This document shows positions 27,030 through 35,065 of a stretch of 64,000 bases of DNA, piece after piece. A program made the position numbers and the translations under genes. The DNA is from JBHENC01 sp046262295. GTDB taxonomy: Bacteria; Acidobacteriota; Blastocatellia; Pyrinomonadales; Pyrinomonadaceae. Where the stretch lies: NCBI GenBank assembly GCA_046262295.1, contig JBHENC010000003.1:310001-374000 (forward strand). The letters are read 5' to 3'. Each line of letters begins with the position of its first letter. Positions within the stretch are counted from its first letter, which is position 1. The notes below the pieces were generated by a model that worked only from the letters and a program-made list of their open reading frames with translations, was not told the DNA's origin and did not search any database.

Positions 27030-27118
27030 AATTAAATGCGGCGCAACCACCTCCGGCTTTATCTGGATTGTCGAAAGCTTTACGCAGCTAACTTGAAAGA
27101 CGACGGGCAAAGCAGCTT

Positions 27119-27670
27119 ATGAGCGAAACGAAAGAACGCATTGTGACGATCTTCGGCGGGTCGCGTTGCACGGAAGGCAGCGTCGAGTACACGCAGGCGC
27201 GGCGCGTCGGCGGCTTGCTGGCCGAGGCCGGATACACGATCTGCACGGGCGGTTATCTGGGGGTGATGGAGGCGGCGAGTCGCGGCGCACGCGAACACGG
27301 CGGGCGCGTGCTGGGCATCGTGATGAATCAGTTCAAAGCCGAACCAAACCGCTTTCTGACGGACAAGGTGGCGACGGCGCATTTCTACGAACGCTTGCAG
27401 CAATTGATTATGCGCTCGGTCGGCTTCATCGCGCTACGCGGCGGCATGGGCACGGTGACGGAGGTTTCTCTCGTCTGGAATAAATTGCAGACGCGCGTGA
27501 TTGACCCGCGCCCGCTCGTGTTGCTGGGCGATTGCTGGCCGCCGGTGGTCGAAGCGTGGCGCAAAAATCTCGTCGTCAGCGAAGCGGATGTCGCCGTCCT
27601 CGATTTTGCGGAAACGCCGGAGCAGGCCGTCTCTCTCATCAGCGAAAAATCCAAACACGTGTTAGCCTGA
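27119..27670 (+). CDS. LOG-family (Rossmann) nucleotide phosphoribohydrolase-like protein
   Basis: A 183-residue single Rossmann domain. It opens TIFGGSRCTEGSVEYTQARR and has TGGYLGVMEAASRGA, both typical of the LOG/TIGR00730 group. The signature usually written PGGxGTxxE appears as RGGMGTVTEVSLVW, keeping the catalytic Glu but with Arg in place of Pro. Family members cleave nucleoside 5'-monophosphates to the free base and ribose 5-phosphate (cytokinin activation in plants, nucleotide salvage in bacteria). No purine genes adjoin it, and activity is inferred only. Confidence 0.8.
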   Translation: MSETKERIVTIFGGSRCTEGSVEYTQARRVGGLLAEAGYTICTGGYLGVMEAASRGAREHGGRVLGIVMNQFKAEPNRFLTDKVATAHFYERLQQLIMRSVGFIALRGGMGTVTEVSLVWNKLQTRVIDPRPLVLLGDCWPPVVEAWRKNLVVSEADVAVLDFAETPEQAVSLISEKSKHVLA

Positions 27671-27760
27671 TACGTCTTTCTTTAAGCAAGCTTCTCAATT
27701 TCAGTTGCTGCCTTTCAATCGAATTCCGAAACAGTATAAACTCTCAAACATCATCTCTAT

Positions 27761-28738
27761 ATGAACAGCGACGTAACTAAACAGGAGTCGCAGCCTTCAA
27801 CGTCTGCAAGTGAACCGGCGGGCGTGAAAAATCGCCGCATCAGTATTGTCGGCGTGCCGCTGGCGCACGGTTCCAGCATGGCAGGCGTGGATTTAGGCCC
27901 GGCGGCGCTGCGTGTCGCCCGTCTCAATAAAAGAATCGCAACACTCGGCTACGAAGTGCGCGACGTCGGCGATATACGCCTGCCGTATGCCGATGCGCCA
28001 GACGATTCCGCGCCCAATGCCAAGCATCTGCGTGAGATTGCGGAAGCCTGTGAAACTCTCGCGGCGGAAGTCGAAGCGATTCTGGGCGAGAGCGAGTTGC
28101 CGGTAATTCTCGGCGGCGATCACTCGATTGCCGCCGGTTCGATCTCCGGTGCGGCCTCTTTTTATCGCAAGCTTAATCAAAGCGTCGGCCTGATTTGGGT
28201 TGACGCGCACGCCGACATGAACACGCCGGAAACAACCGCCTCCGGCAATGTTCACGGAATGCCCTTTGCTGCGCTGCTCGGCTTCGGCGCGAAAGAGTTG
28301 ACGCACATCGCAGGCTACGCGCCGAAACTCGATCCGCGCTTCTGCGTACACATAGGCGCGCGCGATGTTGACCCGCCCGAACGCGAATTGATACGCCGTC
28401 TGGGAATACGTTTTTTCACGATGCGGGAGATAGACGAGCGCGGCATGAGCGTGTGCATGGATGAAGCGATTGCGATTGCTGCACAAGCTGCGGCGGGATA
28501 CTGCGTGACGTGGGACGTGGACGCGCTCGATCCGCGTGACGCTCCCGGCTCCGGCACGGTTGTGCGCGGCGGCCTAACCTACCGCGAAGCGCATCTGGCG
28601 CTGGAAAAAATCGCCGAAGCAGGCGGGATGCGCCTGCTGGAGATTGTGGAAATCAACACAGCGCTTGATTCCAACAATCGCACTGCTGAGCTGGGCGTCG
28701 AGTTGATATTGTCTGCGCTCGGCAAAACCATTCTATAA
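27761..28738 (+). CDS. rocF: Arginase
   Basis: A 325-residue ureohydrolase that splits arginine to ornithine and urea. The binuclear manganese ligands are visible as GGDHSIAAGS (His), WVDAHADMNTP (Asp-His-Asp) and TWDVDALDPRDAPG (Asp-Asp). VHGMPFAALLG, characteristic of true arginase rather than agmatinase, follows the second motif. Residues 1-28 are a Ser/Thr-rich lead. ddl begins 22 bases downstream on the same strand and may be co-transcribed. No other arginine-catabolism genes are present. Confidence 0.92.
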   Translation: MNSDVTKQESQPSTSASEPAGVKNRRISIVGVPLAHGSSMAGVDLGPAALRVARLNKRIATLGYEVRDVGDIRLPYADAPDDSAPNAKHLREIAEACETLAAEVEAILGESELPVILGGDHSIAAGSISGAASFYRKLNQSVGLIWVDAHADMNTPETTASGNVHGMPFAALLGFGAKELTHIAGYAPKLDPRFCVHIGARDVDPPERELIRRLGIRFFTMREIDERGMSVCMDEAIAIAAQAAAGYCVTWDVDALDPRDAPGSGTVVRGGLTYREAHLALEKIAEAGGMRLLEIVEINTALDSNNRTAELGVELILSALGKTIL

Positions 28739-28760
28739 AAATAATCGGAGAGACTTTCCA

Positions 28761-29912
28761 GTGGCGAAAAAAATGCGTGTCGGTCTGATCTTCGGCGGGC
28801 GCTCCGGCGAGCATGAAGTCTCTTTGCGTTCGGCGCAGGCCGTCATCGAAGCGTGCGATAAAGATAAATATACGATTGTGCCGATTGCCATTGATAAGCA
28901 GGGCGCGTGGCTCGCGCCGCACCAATCCGGCAAACTTCTGCCTCTTACCTCCGCGCGTCCGATAACGCCGGAGGCGGCTGGGGGCAAGAATAAGCAGCGT
29001 GCGGATGGCGAACGGATTGTTCCCGACTTGGCGCGGCAAGAGCTGGTTGTCTCCAATCTCTTGGAAACGGGGAAGGGTGAGCCGCTCGCGTTAGACGTTG
29101 TGTTTCCTGTACTTCACGGAACATATGGCGAGGACGGAACGATTCAGGGACTGTTGGAGATGGCGAATCTGCCTTACGTGGGTTGCGGCGTGCTAGCCTC
29201 CGCCTGCGGCATGGATAAGGTGACGATGAAGGCTTTATTTAAGGACGCAGGGTTGCCGGTTTGCAAATACACATGGTTTCTGCGCGCCGAGTGGGAGCAG
29301 AATCAGTCCGCGTTGGTGCGCCGCGTGGCCCGTGAGATAGGCTACCCGTGCTTTGTTAAGCCTGCGAATCTAGGCTCGTCCGTCGGAATTTCCAGAGCGG
29401 CGAATCGGAATGAACTGAAAGCGGCAATATCTCTGGCGGCGCGTTATGATCGCAAGATAATCGTCGAAGAGGGTTTGGATGTGCGCGAAATAGAGTGCGC
29501 CGTGATCGGCAATGATCGCCCCGAATCGAGCCTGCCCGGCGAGTATGTGGTGCTTGACCGGCAGGCTGCTTTTCTTGATTACACGGAGAAGTATTCCGGC
29601 ACGGGGCACGTGGCATTTATAGTGCCCGCAAAGCTCACAAAGTCTGTTACGGCGCGCGTGCGGCGTATGGCCGTGCAAGCGTTTCAATCAATTGACGGGG
29701 CGGGGCTGGCGCGCGTTGATTTCTTTCTACGCCGCGATACAAATGAGCTATTAATAAATGAACTGAACACCATGCCGGGACTTACGGATGTCTCCGGCTT
29801 CCCGAAGATGTGGCAGGCCTCCGGCCTCGAATTCCCGCAGTTAATTGACCGCCTGATTAAGCTCGCCCTCGACCGCCACCGCGAAAAATCTCGCAACGAA
29901 ACCACGCTTTAA
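28761..29912 (+). CDS. ddl: D-alanine--D-alanine ligase
   Basis: A 383-residue ATP-grasp enzyme that joins two D-alanines for the peptidoglycan stem. It begins at GTG 28761, with GGAGAG eight bases upstream. Motifs: GLIFGGRSGEHEVSLRSA, PVLHGTYGEDGTIQGLLEMA, YVGCGVLASACGMDK, KPANLGSSVGISRA (ATP lid) and NELNTMPGLTDVSGFPKMW (metal site). The SxxYG-type loop is AFLDYTEKYSGTG, typical of D-Ala rather than D-lactate specificity. The length includes a small insertion near residues 60-95 (ITPEAAGGKNKQRADGERIV). Confidence 0.94.
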   Translation: MAKKMRVGLIFGGRSGEHEVSLRSAQAVIEACDKDKYTIVPIAIDKQGAWLAPHQSGKLLPLTSARPITPEAAGGKNKQRADGERIVPDLARQELVVSNLLETGKGEPLALDVVFPVLHGTYGEDGTIQGLLEMANLPYVGCGVLASACGMDKVTMKALFKDAGLPVCKYTWFLRAEWEQNQSALVRRVAREIGYPCFVKPANLGSSVGISRAANRNELKAAISLAARYDRKIIVEEGLDVREIECAVIGNDRPESSLPGEYVVLDRQAAFLDYTEKYSGTGHVAFIVPAKLTKSVTARVRRMAVQAFQSIDGAGLARVDFFLRRDTNELLINELNTMPGLTDVSGFPKMWQASGLEFPQLIDRLIKLALDRHREKSRNETTL

Positions 29913-30030
29913 GATATCGCCACCGAATAAAGCCGGAATGCGTATGATAGTGAGATACGGCGAAAGCGCGCAGGCGGCCGATTCAGTTACTTGCCAAGCC
30001 ATCTAAATTTTGTTTTGCCGCGCGTGTCGG

Positions 30031-30981
30031 TCAGGATTTTGGAGCGCGATAGCCTTTGCGTGTGCGGACGGTTGTGCCCGGTCGTGCGAGTGTCACTTCG
30101 AGTGTGCGCCAGCGCCCGTCGCGTGTGCGGTTGGTGGATTGATAGCCAAGCGTGTACTGATTGCCGAGTTCTTCGACGATCTGCGTGAAGGCTTCGCGCA
30201 TGGCACGCCCGCCGGGTGTGGCTATATACCGCCCGCCGCTCTTGAGGGCGAACTCACGCAAAGCATTGCTGCCGCCATCCAACGGGCGTGCCGCCGGATT
30301 GACCGTCTCCGCCATGTCTACGGCATAAATCGTTGCTCCGGCGGCGAGCGCGCGTTCCAACGCTTTATTACGGGAGGCGTTGCTATGCGTATCCGCCCCG
30401 TCGGACAACACTACGATGGCGCGTCTTTTTTCATCTCTTGCGGAGATGTCTATGGCCGCACGCAGAATCGCATCGTTGAGCACGGTCAAGCCTTTGGCAC
30501 GCAGACCGAAGGCGAGCGGCGCGAGATCGCGGCTTGATGAGTAATCCTGAAGCTGCTCGATCTTTGAATCGAACTTATAAACGGCCGCCACATCGTCTGT
30601 GCGCAATCCGTCAAGGAAGCTAATGGCGGCGGCACGCGCCAAGGAGACGCGCGTCTCCATGCTGCCGGACGTGTCTAGAAGAATGGCGGCGGCGAAGGGC
30701 GTCTCTTCGACGCTGAAGTTCGAGATCGTTTGCGCGCGCCCATCCTCACGCAACTCGAAATCCGTCCGGCGCAGGTTATGCACATACTCGCCCTGCGCGT
30801 TAAGCACGCTGACATTGAGCACAATTAAGTCCGTATTGACGCGAACGATGTCTTCGTCCTGCTGCTGTTGCTGCTGCGCACGAAAGGGAAACGGCAGCGC
30901 AAGGCAGGCCAGAGCAACCGCGCAGACGGCGCTGAGAAATGAATGCTGCGTCGAAATTCGATGTGCGACTATTGAACGCAT
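30031..30981 (-). CDS. Exported VWFA-domain protein of the acidobacterial type
   Basis: A 316-residue secreted protein. A signal peptide (hydrophobic AVCAVALACLALPF) is followed by six glutamines. Then comes a conserved beta domain (VRVNTDLIVLNVSVLNAQGE, then LRRTDFELREDGRAQ), which precedes VWA in the family named VWFA-related Acidobacterial domain. The VWA domain has an intact MIDAS: ILLDTSGSME, the Thr in LTVLNDAILRA, and VVLSDGADTHS. It ends in GYQSTNRTRDGRWR. It probably mediates metal-dependent protein adhesion in the periplasm or at the surface. It is the last gene of a minus-strand run from ruvX and mltG. Confidence 0.9.
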   Translation of the reverse strand: MRSIVAHRISTQHSFLSAVCAVALACLALPFPFRAQQQQQQDEDIVRVNTDLIVLNVSVLNAQGEYVHNLRRTDFELREDGRAQTISNFSVEETPFAAAILLDTSGSMETRVSLARAAAISFLDGLRTDDVAAVYKFDSKIEQLQDYSSSRDLAPLAFGLRAKGLTVLNDAILRAAIDISARDEKRRAIVVLSDGADTHSNASRNKALERALAAGATIYAVDMAETVNPAARPLDGGSNALREFALKSGGRYIATPGGRAMREAFTQIVEELGNQYTLGYQSTNRTRDGRWRTLEVTLARPGTTVRTRKGYRAPKS

Positions 30982-30997
30982 TGGTGTCTTTTGTTAG

Positions 30998-31555
30998 CTA
31001 GCGCGCTGTGCCGCGCAGGTAGCGCGTTAATTGCAGAAGTTCGTTGGCGCGTTCGATGACCGTTGCCGAAACAACCAGACGGGGCGTTTTCTCCACGCCG
31101 GTACGCAGAGCTTCCGAAGCCTCCGTTAAACGCGCGAGTGCCGTTGAAACGTCTTGCGGAGATGCGCCTTCATCTTCGTCGCCGGACGATCCGCCCGCTT
31201 CGTTACGAATGCGCCGCACAATTTTTTCAAGCCGCTCCAACGCCTTTCTGTCAGTCTGTCCAAGAGCTTTATTTTCCGTATAAGCCCCGCGAACTTTGAA
31301 ACTCAGCTCCATTGCTTCGCGCGCCCGTTCAATATTTTCCCGGTGAGTCTTCTCCGCACGCTTGATTTCGTTGCGCGCACGTATCTCATCACCCGGCGAC
31401 CCTAGCGTTGACTTATCCTCATCGTTCGCGGAAGAAGATTGGTGCAACCCTTGGTTGCTTTGATCGGCACTCCCCTGTGTAAGCGATATTCGGGCGTCCG
31501 CAGTACAGACAAAGATGGTGGCGATAAGTATTAAATAATTAATTTTGAAAGCCAT
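30998..31555 (-). CDS. Exported hypothetical protein with helical, charged mature part
   Basis: A 185-residue protein with a signal peptide (FKINYLILIATIFVCTADA). The mature part is polar and Ser/Asp-rich at first, then a long helical region (RAEKTHRENIERAREAMELS, then ALERLEKIVRRIRNEAGG) and a second helix pair near the C-terminus. I recognise no family. Its stop is 16 bases before the VWA gene start, so the two are probably co-transcribed and perhaps act together outside the cytoplasm. Confidence 0.65.
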   Translation of the reverse strand: MAFKINYLILIATIFVCTADARISLTQGSADQSNQGLHQSSSANDEDKSTLGSPGDEIRARNEIKRAEKTHRENIERAREAMELSFKVRGAYTENKALGQTDRKALERLEKIVRRIRNEAGGSSGDEDEGASPQDVSTALARLTEASEALRTGVEKTPRLVVSATVIERANELLQLTRYLRGTAR

Positions 31556-31684
31556 CCGCGTGTGTCTTAATATCTCTCATAAGAATAGTTGAATGAGCGA
31601 GTCGCAAGTAGTACATGAACTGTGTCGGGACGCCGACTTGTCAGGCTTTACTTTAACTCTTGGCTCCTTGTCTGAAGGTCTCCG

Positions 31685-32332
31685 CTACCGAATTCGTTCA
31701 GGGTTGTCCGGTGTGTTTAGAAACTCTTCGCCGGTGCGCCGCTGCGTGGGGCGTTCGACTATTATTGTTTTTGATTGCGAAGGCTTTTCAAGGGGACGCG
31801 CCGTACCGGGCACACTGATGAACGCCACCTCCGCTTTTTCGCCGCCTCTTCTCAAACTTAAAATGCGCAATCCCATATAATCGCGCGAAGGAACTTGCAG
31901 CGAGAATGTGCCCTCCTGACCGGCATCTACATTCTTTGGGTTTACCGTAAGCGTGCGGTTCTCCGTATGCCCATCAGCCCGCGCTTTCAATTCCAATTCA
32001 ATACGCAACTCGCTTAAATTGTCGGGAGAGATATTACGAACCGTACCGCTGATTAGCGCCTGCCCGTTTTTAACCCTTGTTTCGTTCTGCGCTATCTGAG
32101 CCTGCGGCGCTATTTTGGGTTTGCTGTTAATCTGCTGTCCTGTGAGTTGCGGTGCGGATGGAACAGCGGCGGCGTGCCGCGTGCGCAGATATAAATAGGA
32201 GTAAAAGATTCCTCCCACAAGACAGATTGCGACAAGAAGCGAAACTATCAAACGGACAGGCGAACCCTTACTTTCAGTCATGAAAAGTGGTGAATCCATG
32301 CTCTCATTTGGCGAAGAAGATATTTTTGGCAT
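31685..32332 (-). CDS. Membrane-anchored protein with FxLYD-like beta domain
   Basis: A 215-residue protein with one transmembrane helix at residues 25-48 (LIVSLLVAICLVGGIFYSYL). A Pro/Gln-rich linker leads to a beta-sandwich-like segment (ALISGTVRNISPDNLSELRI, then VDAGQEGTFSLQVPS), resembling the FxLYD domain of bacterial cell-surface proteins. The tail is polar. Start ATG 32332 is the first in frame; ATG 32296 and 32281 are possible alternatives nearer the helix. It is part of a codirectional group of exported proteins between mltG and the VWA gene. Function unknown. Confidence 0.6.
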   Translation of the reverse strand: MPKISSSPNESMDSPLFMTESKGSPVRLIVSLLVAICLVGGIFYSYLYLRTRHAAAVPSAPQLTGQQINSKPKIAPQAQIAQNETRVKNGQALISGTVRNISPDNLSELRIELELKARADGHTENRTLTVNPKNVDAGQEGTFSLQVPSRDYMGLRILSLRRGGEKAEVAFISVPGTARPLEKPSQSKTIIVERPTQRRTGEEFLNTPDNPERIR

Positions 32333-32397
32333 CGTCTCGGGCTTAATAAATCACTTTAAAAGTAATTGCCTAAACAAAGACAGTTAAGGGAATACTG

Positions 32398-33066
32398 TTA
32401 CTTCTGTCGTGTTTCTTGTTTTAGTCTTTTCGGCGCTATAGAGGAAGGCACGCTGCTGCCGGTGATGCCTTCCACAAGAGCGCGCAGAAACTCCTGCTCG
32501 GCGGTTCCCGTGCTGCGCAACGTGATCCATTCGGCCCCGGTTGCGCCGTCGGTGCGTCCTTCGATTTTTGTATTCACGGAGACGTTAGTATGAACCGGAT
32601 CAAGCGATTGCGCTTCGACGATCAAGGTATAGCGTCCGCGCGTCCACCCGCGCGAGCTTGCTTCTGGAAGTTCGGCATAGCGGCTTAGCTCCGATTGGCT
32701 GACCACCGCGCCTTTGATGAACGTGAAGGGCTGGCTAACGAGCAACCCTTCGGTCGCTTTGGAGGCGGCCGTGTCCATGATCAGTTTGCGGTCGCGCATC
32801 AATTCCTCTATGGCTTTGAGAACCGCTTCACGGCGTGCCACCAGCCGGTATGGATTGGGTAGCGGCGGTTCGGGTTGGGTACGTCCCGATCCGAAATCGA
32901 AGCCGCGTCCCGCACCGACATCCTGCTTGGTGCCATTGTTGGCGGGGCCGCGATCCGTGCCCGTGTCGCGTATGCGCTCGTTCTGCTTATCAACGCCCTT
33001 GCCTTGCGCGCACACGCTCGCGGCGACAAGCGCGACAATAAAAACAGTGCCGATCAATCTTTTCAT
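32398..33066 (-). CDS. Exported hypothetical protein
   Basis: A 222-residue protein with a signal peptide (MKRLIGTVFIVALVAASVCA). Mature residues up to about 70 are Gly/Asn/Asp-rich and disordered-looking. A folded domain follows from AVLKAIEELMRDRKLIMDTA to the end, with alternating beta strands such as GRYTLIVEAQSLDPVHTNVS. The C-terminus is basic. I do not recognise the family; the strand pattern hints at a small outer-membrane or lipid-binding fold, but that is speculative. It follows mltG by about 160 bases on the same strand. Confidence 0.6.
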   Translation of the reverse strand: MKRLIGTVFIVALVAASVCAQGKGVDKQNERIRDTGTDRGPANNGTKQDVGAGRGFDFGSGRTQPEPPLPNPYRLVARREAVLKAIEELMRDRKLIMDTAASKATEGLLVSQPFTFIKGAVVSQSELSRYAELPEASSRGWTRGRYTLIVEAQSLDPVHTNVSVNTKIEGRTDGATGAEWITLRSTGTAEQEFLRALVEGITGSSVPSSIAPKRLKQETRQK

Positions 33067-33227
33067 ACAAACCTCATTTCATACATGAACAAAACCTTGA
33101 AAAGGGAAGCCGGACGAGCATAAATCAATGACTGTGCTATTTCAAGGATTGGATGACCAAACATTCGCCAGCGACGCACGGCAGATGAACTCGCGCATCG
33201 TTTTTCGCAAAAAGCCTTAACCCTTCT

Positions 33228-34319
33228 TCAAGGTTCGGTGCTTGCGTCCGCCGGTTCGTTGGATGTGCCGTGCGATTCCTGCGTGCGCTCCCAATCACGC
33301 AAAGCTTGCCTGCCGCGTGCGAAGCCCGCTTCGTCCGCGTAGAAATTGTGTGCGCCATCGTTGCGCGCCGGATCGCGCACGTAATAGAGATAATCCGTCT
33401 GTGCCGGATAAAGAGCCGCTTCGAGTGAGCGCGCGCCGGGCGAAGCGATGGGGCCGGGCGGCAAACCGCTGTGCAGGCGTGTATTATACGGCGATTGTCT
33501 TTCGACATCGCTTTTGTAAACCTTACCGTCGTTGCGCCATTTGCCTGCCATTTTCGAGGCATAAACAATACTGGAATCAATGCCCAGCGCCATATTGCGC
33601 GCGAGACGATTGTAAATAACGGAGGCGATCAGCGGGCGGTCTTCTTTTAATTTCCCCTCGGTCTCGATCAGCGACGCGATGGTGACTATTTCGCGCGTCG
33701 TCATTCCTAGCTCGCGTGCGCGCGCGTCCCACTCGGGCTTCCATTCCTGCCGGAAACGCTTGGCCATTCCGGCAATCATAGATTCGGCTGTCGCGTTGGG
33801 CGGAAAGCTATATGTATCCGGATAGAGATAGCCTTCCAGATTCTGCGCTTCCGCATCTATTTCACGAATCGGGCGAGTGTCGTTCAGCAGGGCGAGGGCG
33901 GCTTGTGCGTCCGGCAGTTTTAATTCGGGGAGATGCGCCATCGCCGCCGCGATATCCCAGCGCGTCCAACCTTCGATGATCGTGAAACGGCTCAGACGCT
34001 GTTCGCCTTCCTCCAGTTTTCTGATAACGCCGAGCGCCGAGATGGGCGAAGGAAAGCGATACTCGCCCGCTTTCAAGCGCGCCTTCGTATCGTAGAATTT
34101 TAGATACGCGAGCACCGGCCACGCGCGTCCGATAATGCCCGCGTTCGCAAGCTTGTTAACAATCTCAATGGGAGATGAGCCGCGCGGAATTTCTATGTAT
34201 TCGCCCGCTCTGGCGTGTGACACCGGTTTGCGAAGTTCTTGATACATCCAGAATGCACAACCGGTAGCGGCGGCGAGCAGTATCAACATTAGAGCGAGAA
34301 CAAAACGTAAGCGTTTCAT
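33228..34319 (-). CDS. mltG: Endolytic murein transglycosylase MltG
   Basis: A 363-residue inner-membrane enzyme that cleaves nascent glycan strands and so sets peptidoglycan chain length. An N-terminal transmembrane helix (FVLALMLILLAAATGCAFWM) is followed by a LysM-like region (YIEIPRGSSPIEIVNKLANA) and the YceG catalytic domain. That domain has VTIASLIETEGKLKEDRPLI, containing the catalytic Glu, and SPYNTRLHSGLPPGPIASPG, the family signature. It lies directly downstream of ruvX with a 37-base gap; yqgF/mltG neighbourhoods are common. Confidence 0.93.
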   Translation of the reverse strand: MKRLRFVLALMLILLAAATGCAFWMYQELRKPVSHARAGEYIEIPRGSSPIEIVNKLANAGIIGRAWPVLAYLKFYDTKARLKAGEYRFPSPISALGVIRKLEEGEQRLSRFTIIEGWTRWDIAAAMAHLPELKLPDAQAALALLNDTRPIREIDAEAQNLEGYLYPDTYSFPPNATAESMIAGMAKRFRQEWKPEWDARARELGMTTREIVTIASLIETEGKLKEDRPLIASVIYNRLARNMALGIDSSIVYASKMAGKWRNDGKVYKSDVERQSPYNTRLHSGLPPGPIASPGARSLEAALYPAQTDYLYYVRDPARNDGAHNFYADEAGFARGRQALRDWERTQESHGTSNEPADASTEP

Positions 34320-34356
34320 GGAAATATTGAAGAGGCGATGAAAAAGATAAAAAAGC

Positions 34357-34854
34357 TTAACTATCCACTATACCCGCATCCGCGACGATAGTTATCGAAG
34401 CCCGACCACTGGCAGCGATGAAATCGCGTAGGATAATGGCGGCGGCTTCGCCGTCAATGCGTTCGCGCCGCGCTTCTTTATCGAAACCCAGATCGCGCAA
34501 ATTGCCGACGGCTTCGAGAGAAGTCAGCCGTTCATCTTGTAAATAGACCGGAATCGAAAGCGAGCGCGAAAAGTTATGCGCGATCCGGCGCGCCTCACAA
34601 GCCGCTTCGCTCTCCGTGCCGTTTAGGTGCAGCGGCAATCCAATGACCAATGCGCACGCATCAAACTGTGCAATTCTTTGTGCCACGTCACAAAGGAGTT
34701 GTTTCCAGCTTGTGCGCGCGATCAGTTCAAGCGGGCGCACAGTGATGCGAAGTTCATCGGACACCGCGACGCCGACGCGCTTTACACCTAAATCCAAAGC
34801 GAGGAGCCGCCCGGTGGGTGTGTCTGCCGAAGAATTTACAAGCATTTGATTCAT
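34357..34854 (-). CDS. ruvX: RuvX/YqgF putative Holliday-junction resolvase
   Basis: A protein of about 165 residues with an RNase H-like fold. It opens RLLALDLGVKRVGVAVSDEL (first catalytic Asp), continues ALVIGLPLHLNGTESEA, and ends with DERLTSLEA and the Asp-containing ERIDGEAAAIILRDFI. It is essential in E. coli and acts in 16S rRNA 5' processing and possibly recombination. The start is uncertain: ATG 34854 or 34845, with an open frame to 34875. The 3' end of a divergent protein's leader lies just upstream. Confidence 0.9.
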   Translation of the reverse strand: MNQMLVNSSADTPTGRLLALDLGVKRVGVAVSDELRITVRPLELIARTSWKQLLCDVAQRIAQFDACALVIGLPLHLNGTESEAACEARRIAHNFSRSLSIPVYLQDERLTSLEAVGNLRDLGFDKEARRERIDGEAAAIILRDFIAASGRASITIVADAGIVDS

Positions 34855-35065
34855 TGCTTTGCGTGTGCCGCGCAAGATTTTCTCGAAGCGGCCATGCGGT
34901 TATATAAGGCGTCATCAACAAGATGAAACCGTCAAAGGACGATGCGCCTTGCGTGACTTCGCGCAACACTTGTATCATACACCGAGCGGGCGCGGTCATC
35001 AGCCGGATTCGCACGCCGCTTCAGCTGCAAAGTACTTCCGGCGAAAACTTCTGAGGTCAAAATTT

